NCBI GenBank assembly: GCA_001598975.1
Contig: BBXU01000086.1
Coordinates: 1 to 37,146 of the forward strand
Source of the DNA: Parachlorella kessleri
Taxonomy: Eukaryota > Chlorophyta > Trebouxiophyceae > Chlorellales > Chlorellaceae
Reading direction: 5' to 3'
DNA: 37,146 nucleotides
Shown here: positions 21,785 through 32,420 of the stretch, piece by piece
Layout of the letters: each line of letters opens with the position of its first letter
Numbering within the stretch: the first letter of the stretch is position 1
The notes under the pieces: generated by a model
What the model was told of the DNA's origin: nothing
The model's input: only the letters and a program-made list of their open reading frames with translations
Databases searched by the model: none
Position numbers and translations under genes: made by a program

Positions 21785-21967
21785 CTAGCTTACCGTCGTG
21801 TATCTGTTGACCTAGAGGTATTGATGGTCAGTCTAATGGTGATGTAGCAGGCACGTTCTGTGCAAGGTGCGTCTGCAATATTCTCTCCCGCGAGCGCCCC
21901 CACGTCATTGCCCTGCACGAAGCATGGCACAAGAAGCTGAGACAAGGGCATATTGCGCCGTCCTATG

Positions 21968-21974
21968 TATAAAA
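21968..21974 (+). promoter_or_regulatory. TATA box for the EamA transporter
   Basis: TATAAAA lies 122 bases upstream of the transporter ATG, in an otherwise mixed-composition stretch. The position fits a TATA box with a 5' UTR of roughly 90 bases. Confidence 0.5.
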
Positions 21975-22089
21975 TATTTGGTCTACGAATACCTCAGGCT
22001 TGTTGCGTGCGAAAACTGCCTGCCAGCCATGTAATCGACTGCAACCAAGTTGGACGCTGTTGACTTCCCCTTGCAGCGAGCCTGCCACC

Positions 22090-24117
22090 ATGATCACCGA
22101 AAGCTCAAGTAGGAAAGCACGCCCTCAGGCGTGTCACACACAGCTAACTACGGCAGTGTAGCTGGTGCACTGAGCTGCTGCTCAGCCAGCCCTCACTGCC
22201 TTCCCTTGAGTTGGGCCCTGCAGAGCACACTACGTCAGCCTGGCTGAGCCACGCGGCTTTGGCAGCAGCGCAGGCGGCTTTTGTAGTTGGCTCTATCTAT
22301 CTGAAGGGTGCTATCAAGCAAATCGACAGCGGAGAGCACTTCAGCCCGGTTGTCTTTCTCTTCCTACGAGAGGCGCTTGCTGGTCCCCTCCTCCTAGCGG
22401 CAGCATGGTGCTTCACAGGTGACAGGGCCACAACGGACCGAATAGTGCTGCACTGACCCAAGTGGCCACAGATGGTGCATCCCAAACAACACCTCTGGCA
22501 GTGCGCTTGGGGTCACTTCTCCTCCACCTGCTGCAGGCGCGAGTTGGCCTACTCGACATGACCTACCGCGAGTTCTAGGTCTGGGAGTCTGCCTCTCTGG
22601 CAACCAGCTGTTCTACTTGAAGGGCATGGACTGGGCGGGCGTGGCTATGGCAACCAGCATGCAGGTACACACGGGTAGCGCATTACAAGTACAGCGGCCA
22701 CTGACTTCTTGTCGTGGGTCTGGTAGATGTGCTAGACAGTCGCTCAGCCTCCTGTGTTACTGAGAGCAGCTGGCTTGCTGTTCCTGCAGCCTGCTATACC
22801 TGTGTTCACCGTCACACTTGCAGTGTGCCTGCGGATGGAGGCAGCGCACCCGCAGAAGCTGCTCGGCATTGGGCTGGCAGTCACTGGCGCCGTCAGCATA
22901 GTGAGTAGCTATTGCTGGTGAGCGACCGTACGGAGTGCTTAGCTGCCCAGGGGCGCTGTAGGAGTGCGTGTCAAACATGGCATCCCTCGCAACCTGTTCC
23001 GGCAGGCAGTCTGCCATGTCCCTCGTGTTTTTGTCGTTGGCTCCCAGAATTTCTCAGTCTTGGTCCATGAATTGAGCCTGCTTCGCTGTCCTGCCAGGTG
23101 TTGGGCAGCGCTCTGCGAGGCAGCTCTGGCACGGCAGGTCCTGCGGGACACAAGCTGCTGGGAAGCATTTGTCTGGTCCTCAACACTGCCTGCATGGCTG
23201 TGTACTACATCTTAGCCAAGCAGGTGCTGCGAACCTATCCACCCCTGCTGGTGACAACATGGGCGTACCTTATAGGTGAGGTGCTGAAAGCGCTCGCCCT
23301 AGTCAGCTGCCTGCTTTGACCATGCTAGTGTCCTTGAGTGTGGCATATGTTGCCTGCCTTTCGTGCATTGTTGCGTGCCGTTAGGTGCCTGCGCTATGGA
23401 ACATTCTTGTCTATAGCCGAGGTTGATGCCATCATGTATTTGTAGTGTCCCTCCCCATGCAGGAGCTACCTGCGTGGGTGCAGTTGCTGCTGTGACTACC
23501 TCCGCCACTGACTGGGTGGGCTTCCCTATCGTTCTCATCGGTCCCCTGGTGTACTGGGTGCTACTCTGTTCTGTGGGCGCCTATTTCTTGGTGACTTGGG
23601 CGACGCGGCACCTCCCTCCTTCCGAGGTGAGGCAAGCTTTCCGCAAGCGCGGACCATCCCTCTTCATTCACAAGCATGCATTCACTGGCATGGCGGGCGT
23701 ATGGATCCCTGCTTGCCTTGGGTAATGCTGGTACCTAGCTAAGTATTTGCAAGAGCTTGCTTTGAGAGGCCTGGCAGCCACGACAGCCCGAAGAGAAACC
23801 TGCCCGACTTGAGGACCACAAACCGTGGCAAGGAAGGCATGGTGCCACTTGTCTTGAAGGGGTCACTCGCCGTCACACCGAGCACGCCTCGATGGGTGCA
23901 GGTCGCAGCCTTCCCCTGCCTGCAGCCTTTCCTTGGCACCCTACTGGCCTTCTCACTCTTGGGAGAAGCACCTAGTTGGTGGGATGTGGGGGCGGTGGGC
24001 ATCGTCGCGGGCCTCCTACTGACAGCAAGGGCCCCCGACGGCCCGACGCCTGAGCTTCTGGGCAGTACCAGTCGCAGCGACCGAGACACTAAACCAATAC
24101 TCACTCGAGAGGACTGA
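22090..24117 (+). CDS. WAT1/EamA-family membrane transporter
   Basis: Drug/metabolite-superfamily transporter of about 336 residues. Seven exons join in frame: 22090-22108, 22224-22418, 22537-22664, 22790-22900, 23098-23275, 23463-23626 and 23902-24117. The ATG sits in a GCCACCATG context. Hydrophobic segments follow one another, including AALAAAQAAFVVGSIYL, VVFLFLREALAGPLLLAAAW, LGLGVCLSGNQLFYLKGMDW, AIPVFTVTLAVCL, LLGSICLVLNTACMAVYYIL, PLVYWVLLCSVGAYFLVTWA and AAFPCLQPFLGTLLAFSLLG, then VGIVAGLLLTA. The order LREALAGPLLL, GNQLFYLKGMDWAGVAMATS, P.IPVFT, and finally PFLGTLLAFSLLGE is typical of plant WAT1-like/EamA proteins with two five-helix halves. The tail is short and polar. Substrate cannot be read from the sequence; related plant proteins move auxin, amino acids or purines. 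The gene lies between two KGG paralogues on the same strand. Confidence 0.9.
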
Positions 24118-24745
24118 GGAGCAGGCAGCAGCCTTGATGGTAGCTGGGAGAATTGCCTCTCAAAACAGCAATGTTGTTGGTATGGTGTTAGGTATTCCCC
24201 ATGCATGGTGGCTCCCTGCATTAATATATTTCCATTACTCTGTAGACTGTTCCTGTTCTGTACAGACATTGCAAATATTCCATCTGCCAGTTGTGAGGGT
24301 AGTTAATTATGATGCAATATTGATGACACTATGACGTTGGCCCAGAGGTACGGGTTGCCTCCATGGCTTTTGCCCTCAGTGGTGTTGGCACACTCTCCAT
24401 CAGGCTCCAGGGTTCTGCCGTGGAGTCAGAGAAGAGCCTCAGCGCTGCCCTCAATTTTCTCTTGACTTCAGCTGGCCACCCCCGGAAGATTGAATGAATG
24501 AGCTATCTATTCTATGCACAGACCAGTGTGTTTCCTAGCCGGATTTCTGGCCTTGTCATGCATGGCTTCCGCCTACGCTCTTAGACGCAGCCTTGGAAGG
24601 TCCAGAGAAGGCAAGCATCCACATGGGGTATCAGAAAGACGTTTCCACGCCTTGGACGTGCAGTGCTGCCTTAGGTCGTCGTTTGCCTATCTGGAAAAGC
24701 ACCTTCAAAGTCCTAGGAGGCCTCCAGATAGTTTGAGCAGACACC
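24118..24745. other. intergenic region and 5' UTR of KGG gene B
   Basis: Holds the transporter 3' UTR, then the promoter and 5' UTR of KGG B. An ATG-initiated frame at 24514-24774 begins with a signal-peptide-like stretch (VCFLAGFLALSCMASAYA) but ends without a recognisable domain and overlaps the proposed KGG-B start out of frame; it may be an upstream ORF or coincidence. Confidence 0.45.
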
Positions 24746-24859
24746 ATGTAGGCTTTGTGCAATCCAACCCCTGAACATGACCTTGGACCGCCTTTCATGG
24801 GCATATCCTTGCGTCCCATGCACCACATACGCCTCCTTACTAAACTTTATGGCTGCAGG
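24746..24859 (+). promoter_or_regulatory. start codon split by intron 1 (KGG gene B)
   Basis: The 5' exon ends ...GACACCAT at 24747, the 111-base intron 24748-24858 begins GTAGGC and ends CTGCAG, and the next exon supplies G, giving ATG GAG GGT. Without splicing the ATG is followed directly by TAG. GTAGGC is a weaker donor than the GTAAGG in gene A. Confidence 0.65.
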
Positions 24860-26721
24860 GAGGGTGATGTCGAGAGGCGTGCAGTGCAAGGGGAGCGCAC
24901 AGCAACTGGCGCACAGAAGGTGCGTCTGCGCCCAGTTAGGCTTGGAATGGCTCAAAGCGACTTGTACACATAGCATCCCCACTTGTTACAGACACATGAT
25001 GGGCAGGAAGCTGTCTGCAGCAGTCCAAGGCTACCAGTCCTTGGTCCAATGGTCGCATGGTGCATGAACCTTTTTGTCGGGCTGGACCTGTTTTTGCAAG
25101 CTCTCACTGGCAGTTGTAGGCACCCTGGCGGGGGTCATTCCAGGATGTCAAATATTGTCAGCCTTCAGGCAGTCCTGTACACCAGAGCTTGCGTGCGAAG
25201 AGTCATGCTACAGGAGGTTGCCCGCACTGTTCGCTGGAGTACTCAACAATACCCTCTGCCATGCGTGGCTGCTTCAGGAGAAGTTTGGTCATGGCTCCGC
25301 CGCGCAAAGTGAGGCGGGCAAGAAGGGAGGCCAGATCGCCAAGGAGAGGGGGTGAGTGGGCTGGATTGCAGGACTTTGGCTCGTGCACAGGATTGGCAGC
25401 TTCTATGATGCACCATAACGCTGGCAGGGAAGCTGACAGTCAGACACAGGAATCCCTAGCCTTGTTGTGTCCCGCAGCTGCCTTGCCTATGCACGCTACC
25501 CGACACAGAGGACATGTGCCTAACCACCTCACGCCGCCAGAGACTAGTAAGCATCACTGCCAGTGCACCTCCAACCCATACCTGCATACGCCACAAAAGC
25601 CTACCTTGGGCTCCTGGGGCTGCTCGTGTGCAGAGCCGGCGTTATGGCTGACCCTGCGGGGTACGGCAAGAAGGGTGGCGAGACCGCCAAGGAGAAGGGT
25701 GAGCAAAGACCAGTTACCCTGTGCATCCATATTGTCAAGTCTGTTCCCGGTGGTTGCAGGCCCGGACGTGTGGCTGAAGGTTAACATAATGCCCAGGGAT
25801 ACCTGGCATTAGCATGAAGAATGGCATCCAGACCCCTTTCGCAGCCCTGGGTGACATGCAGCTGTAGCTTGGCCGGCACCTCGCAACTGTGTTGAGTCAG
25901 CTCTGGCTCCTAAGGCTTCGCTCAACGGGGTGTGCTGCTGCCGCAGGTGCCGGAGTGATGGCTGACCCTGCTGGGTATGGGAGGGAGGGCGGCGAGGCGG
26001 CCAAGGAACGAGGCGAGTTGTTGGTGGCTCAGCCCTGGACAAGCCAGGCTTCAATGCGCTGTGGACCTTGCAACCACTGTTTGTTCCGGCAGCTAGCTCT
26101 GGTTGGCAGCTCTGGTTGGCGGCGCAAAGCATGCAGGGAGGCGACGGTTCCTCTGGCCTGCTTCAATCCCAAGGAGTTCATATAGTCTGGTTGTGTTTGA
26201 TCATGGCCTTCACATTTCCCCTGTGATAGGTGCCGGCGTCATGGCAGACCCTTCTGGCTACGGGCACGAGGGCGGAGAGACGGCTAAAGAGCGCGGTAGG
26301 CGCCTGTTGGTTTTTGCTGTATGTGTACCCTGCACACTTTTCCCTACCTGACAAGCGATGATGCCTGCCCTTCCACATTCATGCTGGTCGGGCAGGAGTG
26401 ATATCTAGAGTTATAGACGGTGTCTTCATTGTTGGGGCGGAGTTTGCCTAAACTGTCAGCAGGCATACATGCCCGCTGCTCATCGGTATCTGTTGGAGGG
26501 TGGCAGGTAGTGGAAGCGAGAGTGTATAGCTGACATGGCTGAACTCATGTTCGTTGCTGTGCTTGCCGCTGTGACATTTCTTTTAGGTTGCAAACACCCG
26601 ACGAGTCACAGTCCGCCTGCTCCCTGGCACCCTTGCTGCAGGCGCGGGGGTCATGGCAGACCCCTCAGGCTATGGGAAGAAGGGTGGCCATGCCCGCGGT
26701 GGAGGCGGGGAAGAGGAGTGA
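24746..26721 (+). CDS. KGG/LEA-type repeat stress protein B
   Basis: Paralogue of KGG protein A, 137 residues, from 24746-24747, 24859-24919, 25278-25351, 25634-25698, 25947-26012, 26230-26295 and 26642-26721. Coding-exon sizes (2, 61, 74, 65, 66, 66, 80) equal those of A except the last, and introns fall at the same phases. Blocks are EGDVERRAVQGERTATGAQK, then GHGSAAQSEAGKKGGQIAKE, then MADPAGYGKKGGETAKEKG, MADPAGYGREGGEAAKERG and MADPSGYGHEGGETAKERG. The last exon has MADPSGYGKKGGHARGGGG and ends in three Glu. The start codon is split AT|G as in A, and an in-frame TGA lies nine bases upstream in the 5' exon. The intron after 26012 begins GCGAGT, a GC donor. Repeats are more alike within B (VMADP) and within A (IMADP) than between genes, suggesting exon homogenisation or separate expansion. 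Protective role in dehydration is inferred from the LEA/KGG family. Confidence 0.85.
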
Positions 26722-28156
26722 GAAATGGTGGAACACCACACCACATGAAGCCCAAGCAGATGGGGGATGGCATGGAGAGAGGCTGTGGGTCTTCCGTCAG
26801 TGACCTTCAACCTATTCTGCAAAGGATCACCGCCAAGGCATGCCTGCTAGCTTTTTTCACCGCCGCGGCAGCATGTTGGGTTCTGGGACACGCTGTGGTG
26901 TGGGGGCATTGCTGCTGACACCGAGCTAGGCTTGGAATAATGGAGACAGTCGAGCGACTGCGTGCCTCGTGCTTGTGACTGAGCATTGACCACCTTCCTC
27001 AGGAGGCTTGCACATTTCGTGGGGAAGCTCCTCCCTGGGGGTTCAAACTTTAATGTAGTACCATACTCATTGCCTTGGTTGCCTTGTGCTGCTCATACTC
27101 CTTCCATGCCATACATAACACTGGCTTTGCAACGTTTGAAAAAAATCCTCCATAAAGTACCCAGCTCCACGGTGGCTGCTGAAGTCACACCCCAGCAAGT
27201 ACCAGTAGGACAAGGAGTAGTATAAGATATCCATTCGAGAACAACAGATTCAGAAAAAGCAATGGTACTCACGAAGATTGCGAAGTTATGAGCATGCAGG
27301 TAGCAGGCTCGTAATGTGGTCATAATCAACACCACAGGCATCCCTCACGCCACAGGTATCGCCGACAGATACCAGTGGCGACCTCGCTGATGTACATATG
27401 CCCACAACCCAAGACTAGAATGCATCCTAGAGAATCAACTGGCACTACAATGAGCAGCATTGTCAAAGCAGAGGACCCTGGGCATCGAAGGCCTGGTACA
27501 AAATTGCTTGGGGAATGGTCTTTCATCGACGAGTTCCAAAACCCCCTCGATACACGTGATGCTGTTCGTCTCGAGTAGGCCACAATTCAGGCCCTGGCTA
27601 GTCATGAAAGGAGGGTAATTGGCCGCCTCCCTTATTCTAGGTATGACGCAGAAAGCGCAGCACCAGGCTGCGTAGGCCACGTCCCCACAATTGGGCGCGC
27701 AGCGGTCATAATGATGATGGCTGCTAGTCAAGTCCAGTCCGTCATGGTTGTAGTCAGCAGTGCTATGCCGCTGCAGACCAGGCGGCGACCCTTGTACAGG
27801 GCCGCGCCCAAAAGAAGAGAAACCCCAAGGGCCCCAGAGGAGAATAAAAAGTTTGGCACGCATCTAGCAACCGTGATCATAAGCCTATGTCATATTATGC
27901 CATAGTCACAACAGCACCTCCTTTCAACCCGCCCCGTTGCTGCCAGCGCCGCCCAGCTAATCAATGGAGTAAAGTCACAAAACCCACCCAAGCGCCGAGC
28001 ACTGGGGGGCGCTCCCCCTCACGGTCACTAGCCGGGCAGCTGGCACACCCCTTACGCCGCCAGGCTCTGTGCTTGGCACCTTTTTTACCTTGCCAACGGT
28101 GCAGAGCCTGCCCCACACGCGCCAGGTGGGGCAAGAAGCTGGCCCGCTGGCTTCCG
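26722..28156. other. intergenic region with possible transposon remnant
   Basis: Begins as the KGG-B 3' UTR and ends as the 3' flank of the convergent LAMMER kinase. The middle (about 27.0-27.9 kb) differs in composition and carries a minus-strand frame with a transposase-like patch, listed separately. I found no clear terminal inverted repeats or target-site duplication by eye. Confidence 0.45.
27435..27863 (-). pseudogene. possible decayed KDZ-type transposase fragment
   Basis: A 142-residue minus-strand frame without introns. Its C-terminal third (about 27440-27560) reads EGVLELVDERPFPKQF, then a Thr-Arg, then PRVLCFDNAAH, and stops soon after. From memory, Kyakuja-Dileera-Zisupton transposases have a similar order, G.....ESP...F....TR....P.V.YDNAC, where the Asp is catalytic. 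Here the usual Cys after DNA is Ala-His-Cys, and the expected continuation (a REP..F...RF..D..H stretch) is not found in any minus-strand frame to the left, so any such element would be broken. The N-terminal two thirds are unrecognised. Chance resemblance is quite possible. Confidence 0.3.
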
Positions 28157-31100
28157 CTAGTGGTGCAGGGGCAGCGGCACCTGCGATACATGGCGGTACA
28201 CCTGCTCCCCTTCAAAGAAAGGGTGCTGCAGCGCCTCCTCTGCCGTCATGCGTGTGGCAGGGTCATACCCCAGAAGCCGCTGCAGCTGCAAGCAGCAGGT
28301 GCAGCACACTGTAAGTAAGGAGGCGGAGCACACTAAAGGTAGTTTACCCTGTGGGCTGGCCGACGGCAGCTGTGCCACACGCAAGCACTAAGTACCTCAG
28401 TGGCAACTCCATACGAAAGCATCCAAGCTGGGCAACGGCACTGGGGCTACTGCCTTGGGCTGACGCAACCCTCTCAGGGCAGCCTTACCAGGTCCACCAG
28501 AGAGTCCATGTGCGCCTGCAGCGAGCCTGAATCGCCCTGCTGGCGCAGGTAGTCGCGCAGCCGCCGCAGCTTGGCCACCGCTTTGACAGACTTGCGGCTC
28601 TCGGCGCCGCCGGGCCAGTCTAGCCGGTTGCTGCACCGGGTGAGCAAGGAATGCCAGGATAAGAAGCAGAATGAGAGAGCAAGCAGTAACAAAATCCAGA
28701 GAGGAATCACGGAAAGGCCGCTGAATGCACACGAGCAAGGACTGGTGCAGACAGCAAGGCTGGTGTACCAACCGCGGGCATGCTGATGCCTTGGAATAAA
28801 AAACTCCCACGGCCAGCCAGGCTCCAGAAATCACACTCCCAAGGCCAGCCAGGCTCCAAAATAAAACTCCCAAAGCCAGCCAGACAGGCTCCAGCTCCAA
28901 CTCACCATCGGGCATTGGCATAAGGAGAGCAGCACAGCTGGACACTACGCTTGCTCCCACGTCATGCTCCCACTTCCGAGCCTCACATGAGAAGCGCCCA
29001 TCACCTACCCACCCAACCAAGGCCCACGGCAGCATGACCGGCCGGGCGACTCACTTGCGGAAATAGGCTGCCGCGTTCTCATCCGCAGCGGCCGCCAGGT
29101 GTGGAGGAATGGCACCCAGCACGCACTCCATCATTGCCAGGTGCTCGAGGTTCTCGTGCGTCTGGAACAGCGCCTCGCCTGCAACACAGCATGAAGGAGT
29201 ACGGCGGTTGTTGACGCAGCACATACAAGCTCCTCTCCGTATGCAAACTCTGCCACCCGCACAACCACCCTCCCAGTTCCTCCAAAACTCCATGAGCCAC
29301 TGCCTGCACCCTACCCAGCCACCACTGAACTAATTACAACCACTAACCAATTATCTGAGCAGGGCACCTACCTACCACTCCACCCTTTCACCTCAGCAGC
29401 AGCACAACCGTATGCAGATGACATCGCTGGAGCAAGCTTACACCCCCCACCGGCTTCCTTACCAGCGCCTTCTACAAGAACTCCACTGACCTGGAAGCTG
29501 TTCACTACCATGCAAACCGCGCTGTACTCCCACTTCAGCAACTGCCAGCCCCACCGCCTCTCATTACGCACCCCACCCACCCACCACCAGGCGAGCAGCC
29601 TGTGCCTATATGCAGCCCATGCTCCACAGGCCAGCTCACAGGCTCCACACCACATTGACAACCCTCGAGTGTACCACCAATTAACGCAACCCCCACGCGA
29701 CCACATATCGCCTGCCCACTCACGCACCGGTGAGCAGCTCCACCAGGATGCAGCCCACGCTCCACAGGTCCGCGGGGTAGGACCAGCCGGAGCCCAGGAT
29801 GACCTCGGGCGCGCGATAGTGCCGTGTGCAGACCACTGCCGAGTGATACTCGTCCTCCCAGGTGGCGCTGCCAAAGTCGATGACCACCACCTCATTGGTG
29901 GCGGGCAGGCGTTTGCACAGCCTGCACACAACAAGCAGGGAGAGATCACAGTGTGTTCAGGGAATCCAAGATACGAAGCCAAACTGGAACCATATATGAT
30001 GTCAACGACTACTGCACGCTGCAGTGTTGTAGACAGGATGACACTCTGTCCAGCAAGGTAATGAGTTTGAGTAGAAGATATTCCGGTGGGCACAAGTTGT
30101 GGTGAGCAATGCCATGCTAGCGCCGGAGCCGACCAACACCAGCAGCAAGCTCCCAGTGTGTGTTTCGGCCCATGTCACTCACTTGGACCCAGGTAGGTTG
30201 TGTGCCTTGACCACGTCCTGGCTCCGCAGCAGGATGTTCTCTGGCTTCAGGTCCGTGTGCACCAGGCCCAGGCTGTGCATGAAGGCCACAGACTCCAGCA
30301 GCTGCCTTGTGAAGCTGCGCGCCTGCAGGCTCTAGAGAACAGGAAGTTTGAATGGACAAACAAGGATTGCAGCTACTCACATTCATAAACCTGCCTGACC
30401 CGTGCCAGCAATCACCGCCGCGGCATCACCAACCCCAGGTGCCACGACACAAGGGGAGCATGTTAATTGCCAACCAAACTCAAAACTGCCAGCTGTGCTC
30501 ATATCGCCCCTGGAGACGCACAATCCTACAGCTCCGCTAGCTGACTGCCCTCCCTTCTGCCTCGCTCAGACCTCCTCCTGTCTGCCAACAATGGGCCATG
30601 CTCCTTCCCCCTCGTTGAGCTTGGTAACCCCTTGCTGCAAGCCTCCACTCACCACCTCAAGCGGGAATGGCCTGTAGGAGTTGCGCCGCAGGAAATCATA
30701 CAGTGACAGCCCCAGCCGCTCAAACACCATGCAAACGTGGCCGCGGTAGTCAAACCACTCCAGCAGGCGCACGCAGTGGCCTTGAGCCTGGGACGGGTCC
30801 GCAGCTTCCAAGGTTTTCAGCACCTCCAGCTCCACCATGGCTGCGTCGCGGTATTTCTGCAACGCAAGCCACCAGCAGTTTGGTGTTAGGCCCCAGCGGG
30901 GCGCTGCCAAAGGGAATCATATCATGGCCAGCAAGGCAGCAGAGCATTCTAGCCAAGTATGGTAGCAGACAGTGGGACACGATATCACAGGTGGGGCGGC
31001 CACGTAAGCCTAGTCGGAAACAACGCGATGGGTGACCCAAGACCCAACGGGCATGCGGTGATCACAATGATGGCGGACTGGCTGACAGCCTCCTGGAATA

Positions 31101-32420
31101 GCAGTGGGAAGCTGCTGTGCTGTTCGAGCTGTTTGTGAAAGCAAGCTAGCTAGCACGCCACCAGACTGCCTGCCCCACCCAGAGAAGCGCTTCGCACTCG
31201 AGGCCACAGCCTATGCAACTCCAGCGGAGGAGCTGCAGCAGGGGTTCTCATATACCCACCTGTATGTTGCGTATGATTTTCACTGCCACATAGTCTCTCC
31301 GTATACGGTCCCAGCACTCCACCACTCGCCCGAAAGTGCCCTCCCCAAACTTGCGCATGATTTTGACTGCAACGGAGGCGGCGCCACACAACCGGCAGGA
31401 ATAAGTAAGCAAGGATGCAGGACAGACCAACTGGAGGGCACCTGCATGACATATGCAAATGAACAAGTACAGTGCACATTTGCAAGTTGGCCGCTTTTAA
31501 CCAGACAAACCAAATGACAACCACACCCAGGGGTCAAACTCTTGCACGCCTTGAGCGACCCAACCTGGAGAGACCACAGGCACACACAACTTAGGGCACA
31601 TAGCTCATTGCATACCCACAGGAAGCAGCCATTGCCCAGGTCCACGCCACTCACATCGCCGTGAGAAGTTCTCGCCAACCTCAAACTGGTAGTGCCCATC
31701 CTCGTCATCGCTCCTGAAGGGCGGGCTCTCCCTATCCTCCACCCACAGAGCCTCTGGAGGAAGCGCCGGCGGGGCACCTGCCCGCAGCGCCAGCCCACGG
31801 CATGGCCGTTTGGCCGCCGGCGGCTCCATGCTACCGTGGCTGGCTGGCTCGCTTTCCCGCAGCTCAGAGCTGCTATCCCTGCTGAGGTCTATAACCTCGC
31901 TTAACTGTTGTTGCTGCTGCTGCTGCTGAGGATCATGGTGGGCATGGTGTGGGCCTACTAACGAGACTGGCTGCTGCTGCCGCTGCTGCCAGGAGGCCCG
32001 CAACGACGACCGCCGCCGGCGGCCTGAAGGCGGTGGCGCGTCTGAGCGGTGGTACTGCTGCTGCGCTGCTGTGCCATTTGACAAACGTGATAACCGCTGG
32101 GGAGGGTCCGAGGAGTCCGTCCTATCCACTAGGAGGCTGGAGCCTACATTGCTAGTGGTTGTGCCCCGGCCGGCCGCCCCTCCGCCACCGGCGCCACCAC
32201 TGGCTGCCAAGGCCGCCAGGTCCGCCGCCGCTGTCAGCTCTGCTGCACCTGTACAGCGCAGCACCCGAGAGGAGCCGGCCAGGCCTGCCGGCAGCGGTGC
32301 CAGTTGTGGTGCTGGTGCTGCCACCGCAGCGGCGCGGCGCCGCTTGACAGACCGGCTGGAAGCGGTGAAGGAGGGTACATCAGCCTCGTCCGGTGCCTGG
32401 TGCATGGAGCAAGGGGACAT
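28157..32420 (-). CDS. LAMMER (CLK/AFC-type) dual-specificity protein kinase
   Basis: Phosphorylates SR splicing factors in other eukaryotes. Eight minus-strand exons, 32420-31655, 31366-31260, 30856-30653, 30322-30183, 29921-29728, 29178-29055, 28630-28489 and 28285-28157, join in frame to 601 residues. The first 255 residues are Ser/Ala/Gln-rich and disordered-looking, with an eight-Gln run and basic patches ([15 protein letters not shown]) that could direct nuclear import. The kinase domain shows GEGTFG (263-268), VAVKII (Lys285), HTDLKPEN (Asp383), DFGSAT (Asp421), [10 protein letters not shown] and [11 protein letters not shown] (from Glu482), the motif that names the family. It closes with [20 protein letters not shown] and a short tail. 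In exon 4 the acceptor at 30323 keeps family spacing ([15 protein letters not shown]). The first in-frame ATG is at 32420; an ATG at 32405 is an alternative. Divergent from the Treslin-like gene. Confidence 0.95.
28797..28893. repeat. three tandem 31-35 bp repeats in a kinase intron
   Basis: Three imperfect direct copies of a unit containing ACTCCCA(A/C)GGCCAGCC and AGGCTCCA lie in the intron between kinase exons 6 and 7 (28631-29054). The third copy has a small insertion (CAGACAGG). Confidence 0.85.
31905..31928 (-). repeat. CAG tract coding for eight Gln in the kinase N-terminus
   Basis: A CTG/TTG run on the plus strand encodes a homopolymeric Gln stretch in the disordered N-terminal region of the LAMMER kinase. 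Its length may vary between strains. Confidence 0.85.

Larger units (their letters stand above)
20896..22089. other. 3' UTR of KGG A and promoter of the transporter
   Basis: AT-richer than the surrounding genes. The first part is the KGG-A 3' UTR, with TGTAA about 290 bases after the stop. The rest holds a short hairpin-like inverted repeat and a TATA box upstream of the EamA transporter. No coding exon is recognisable. Confidence 0.55.

Noticed and set aside
19000..26800. Horizontal transfer of the KGG genes from bacteria
   Set aside because: The motif is shared with bacterial KGG proteins, but five or six introns at conserved positions in both paralogues indicate long residence in a eukaryotic genome; nothing here shows recent transfer.
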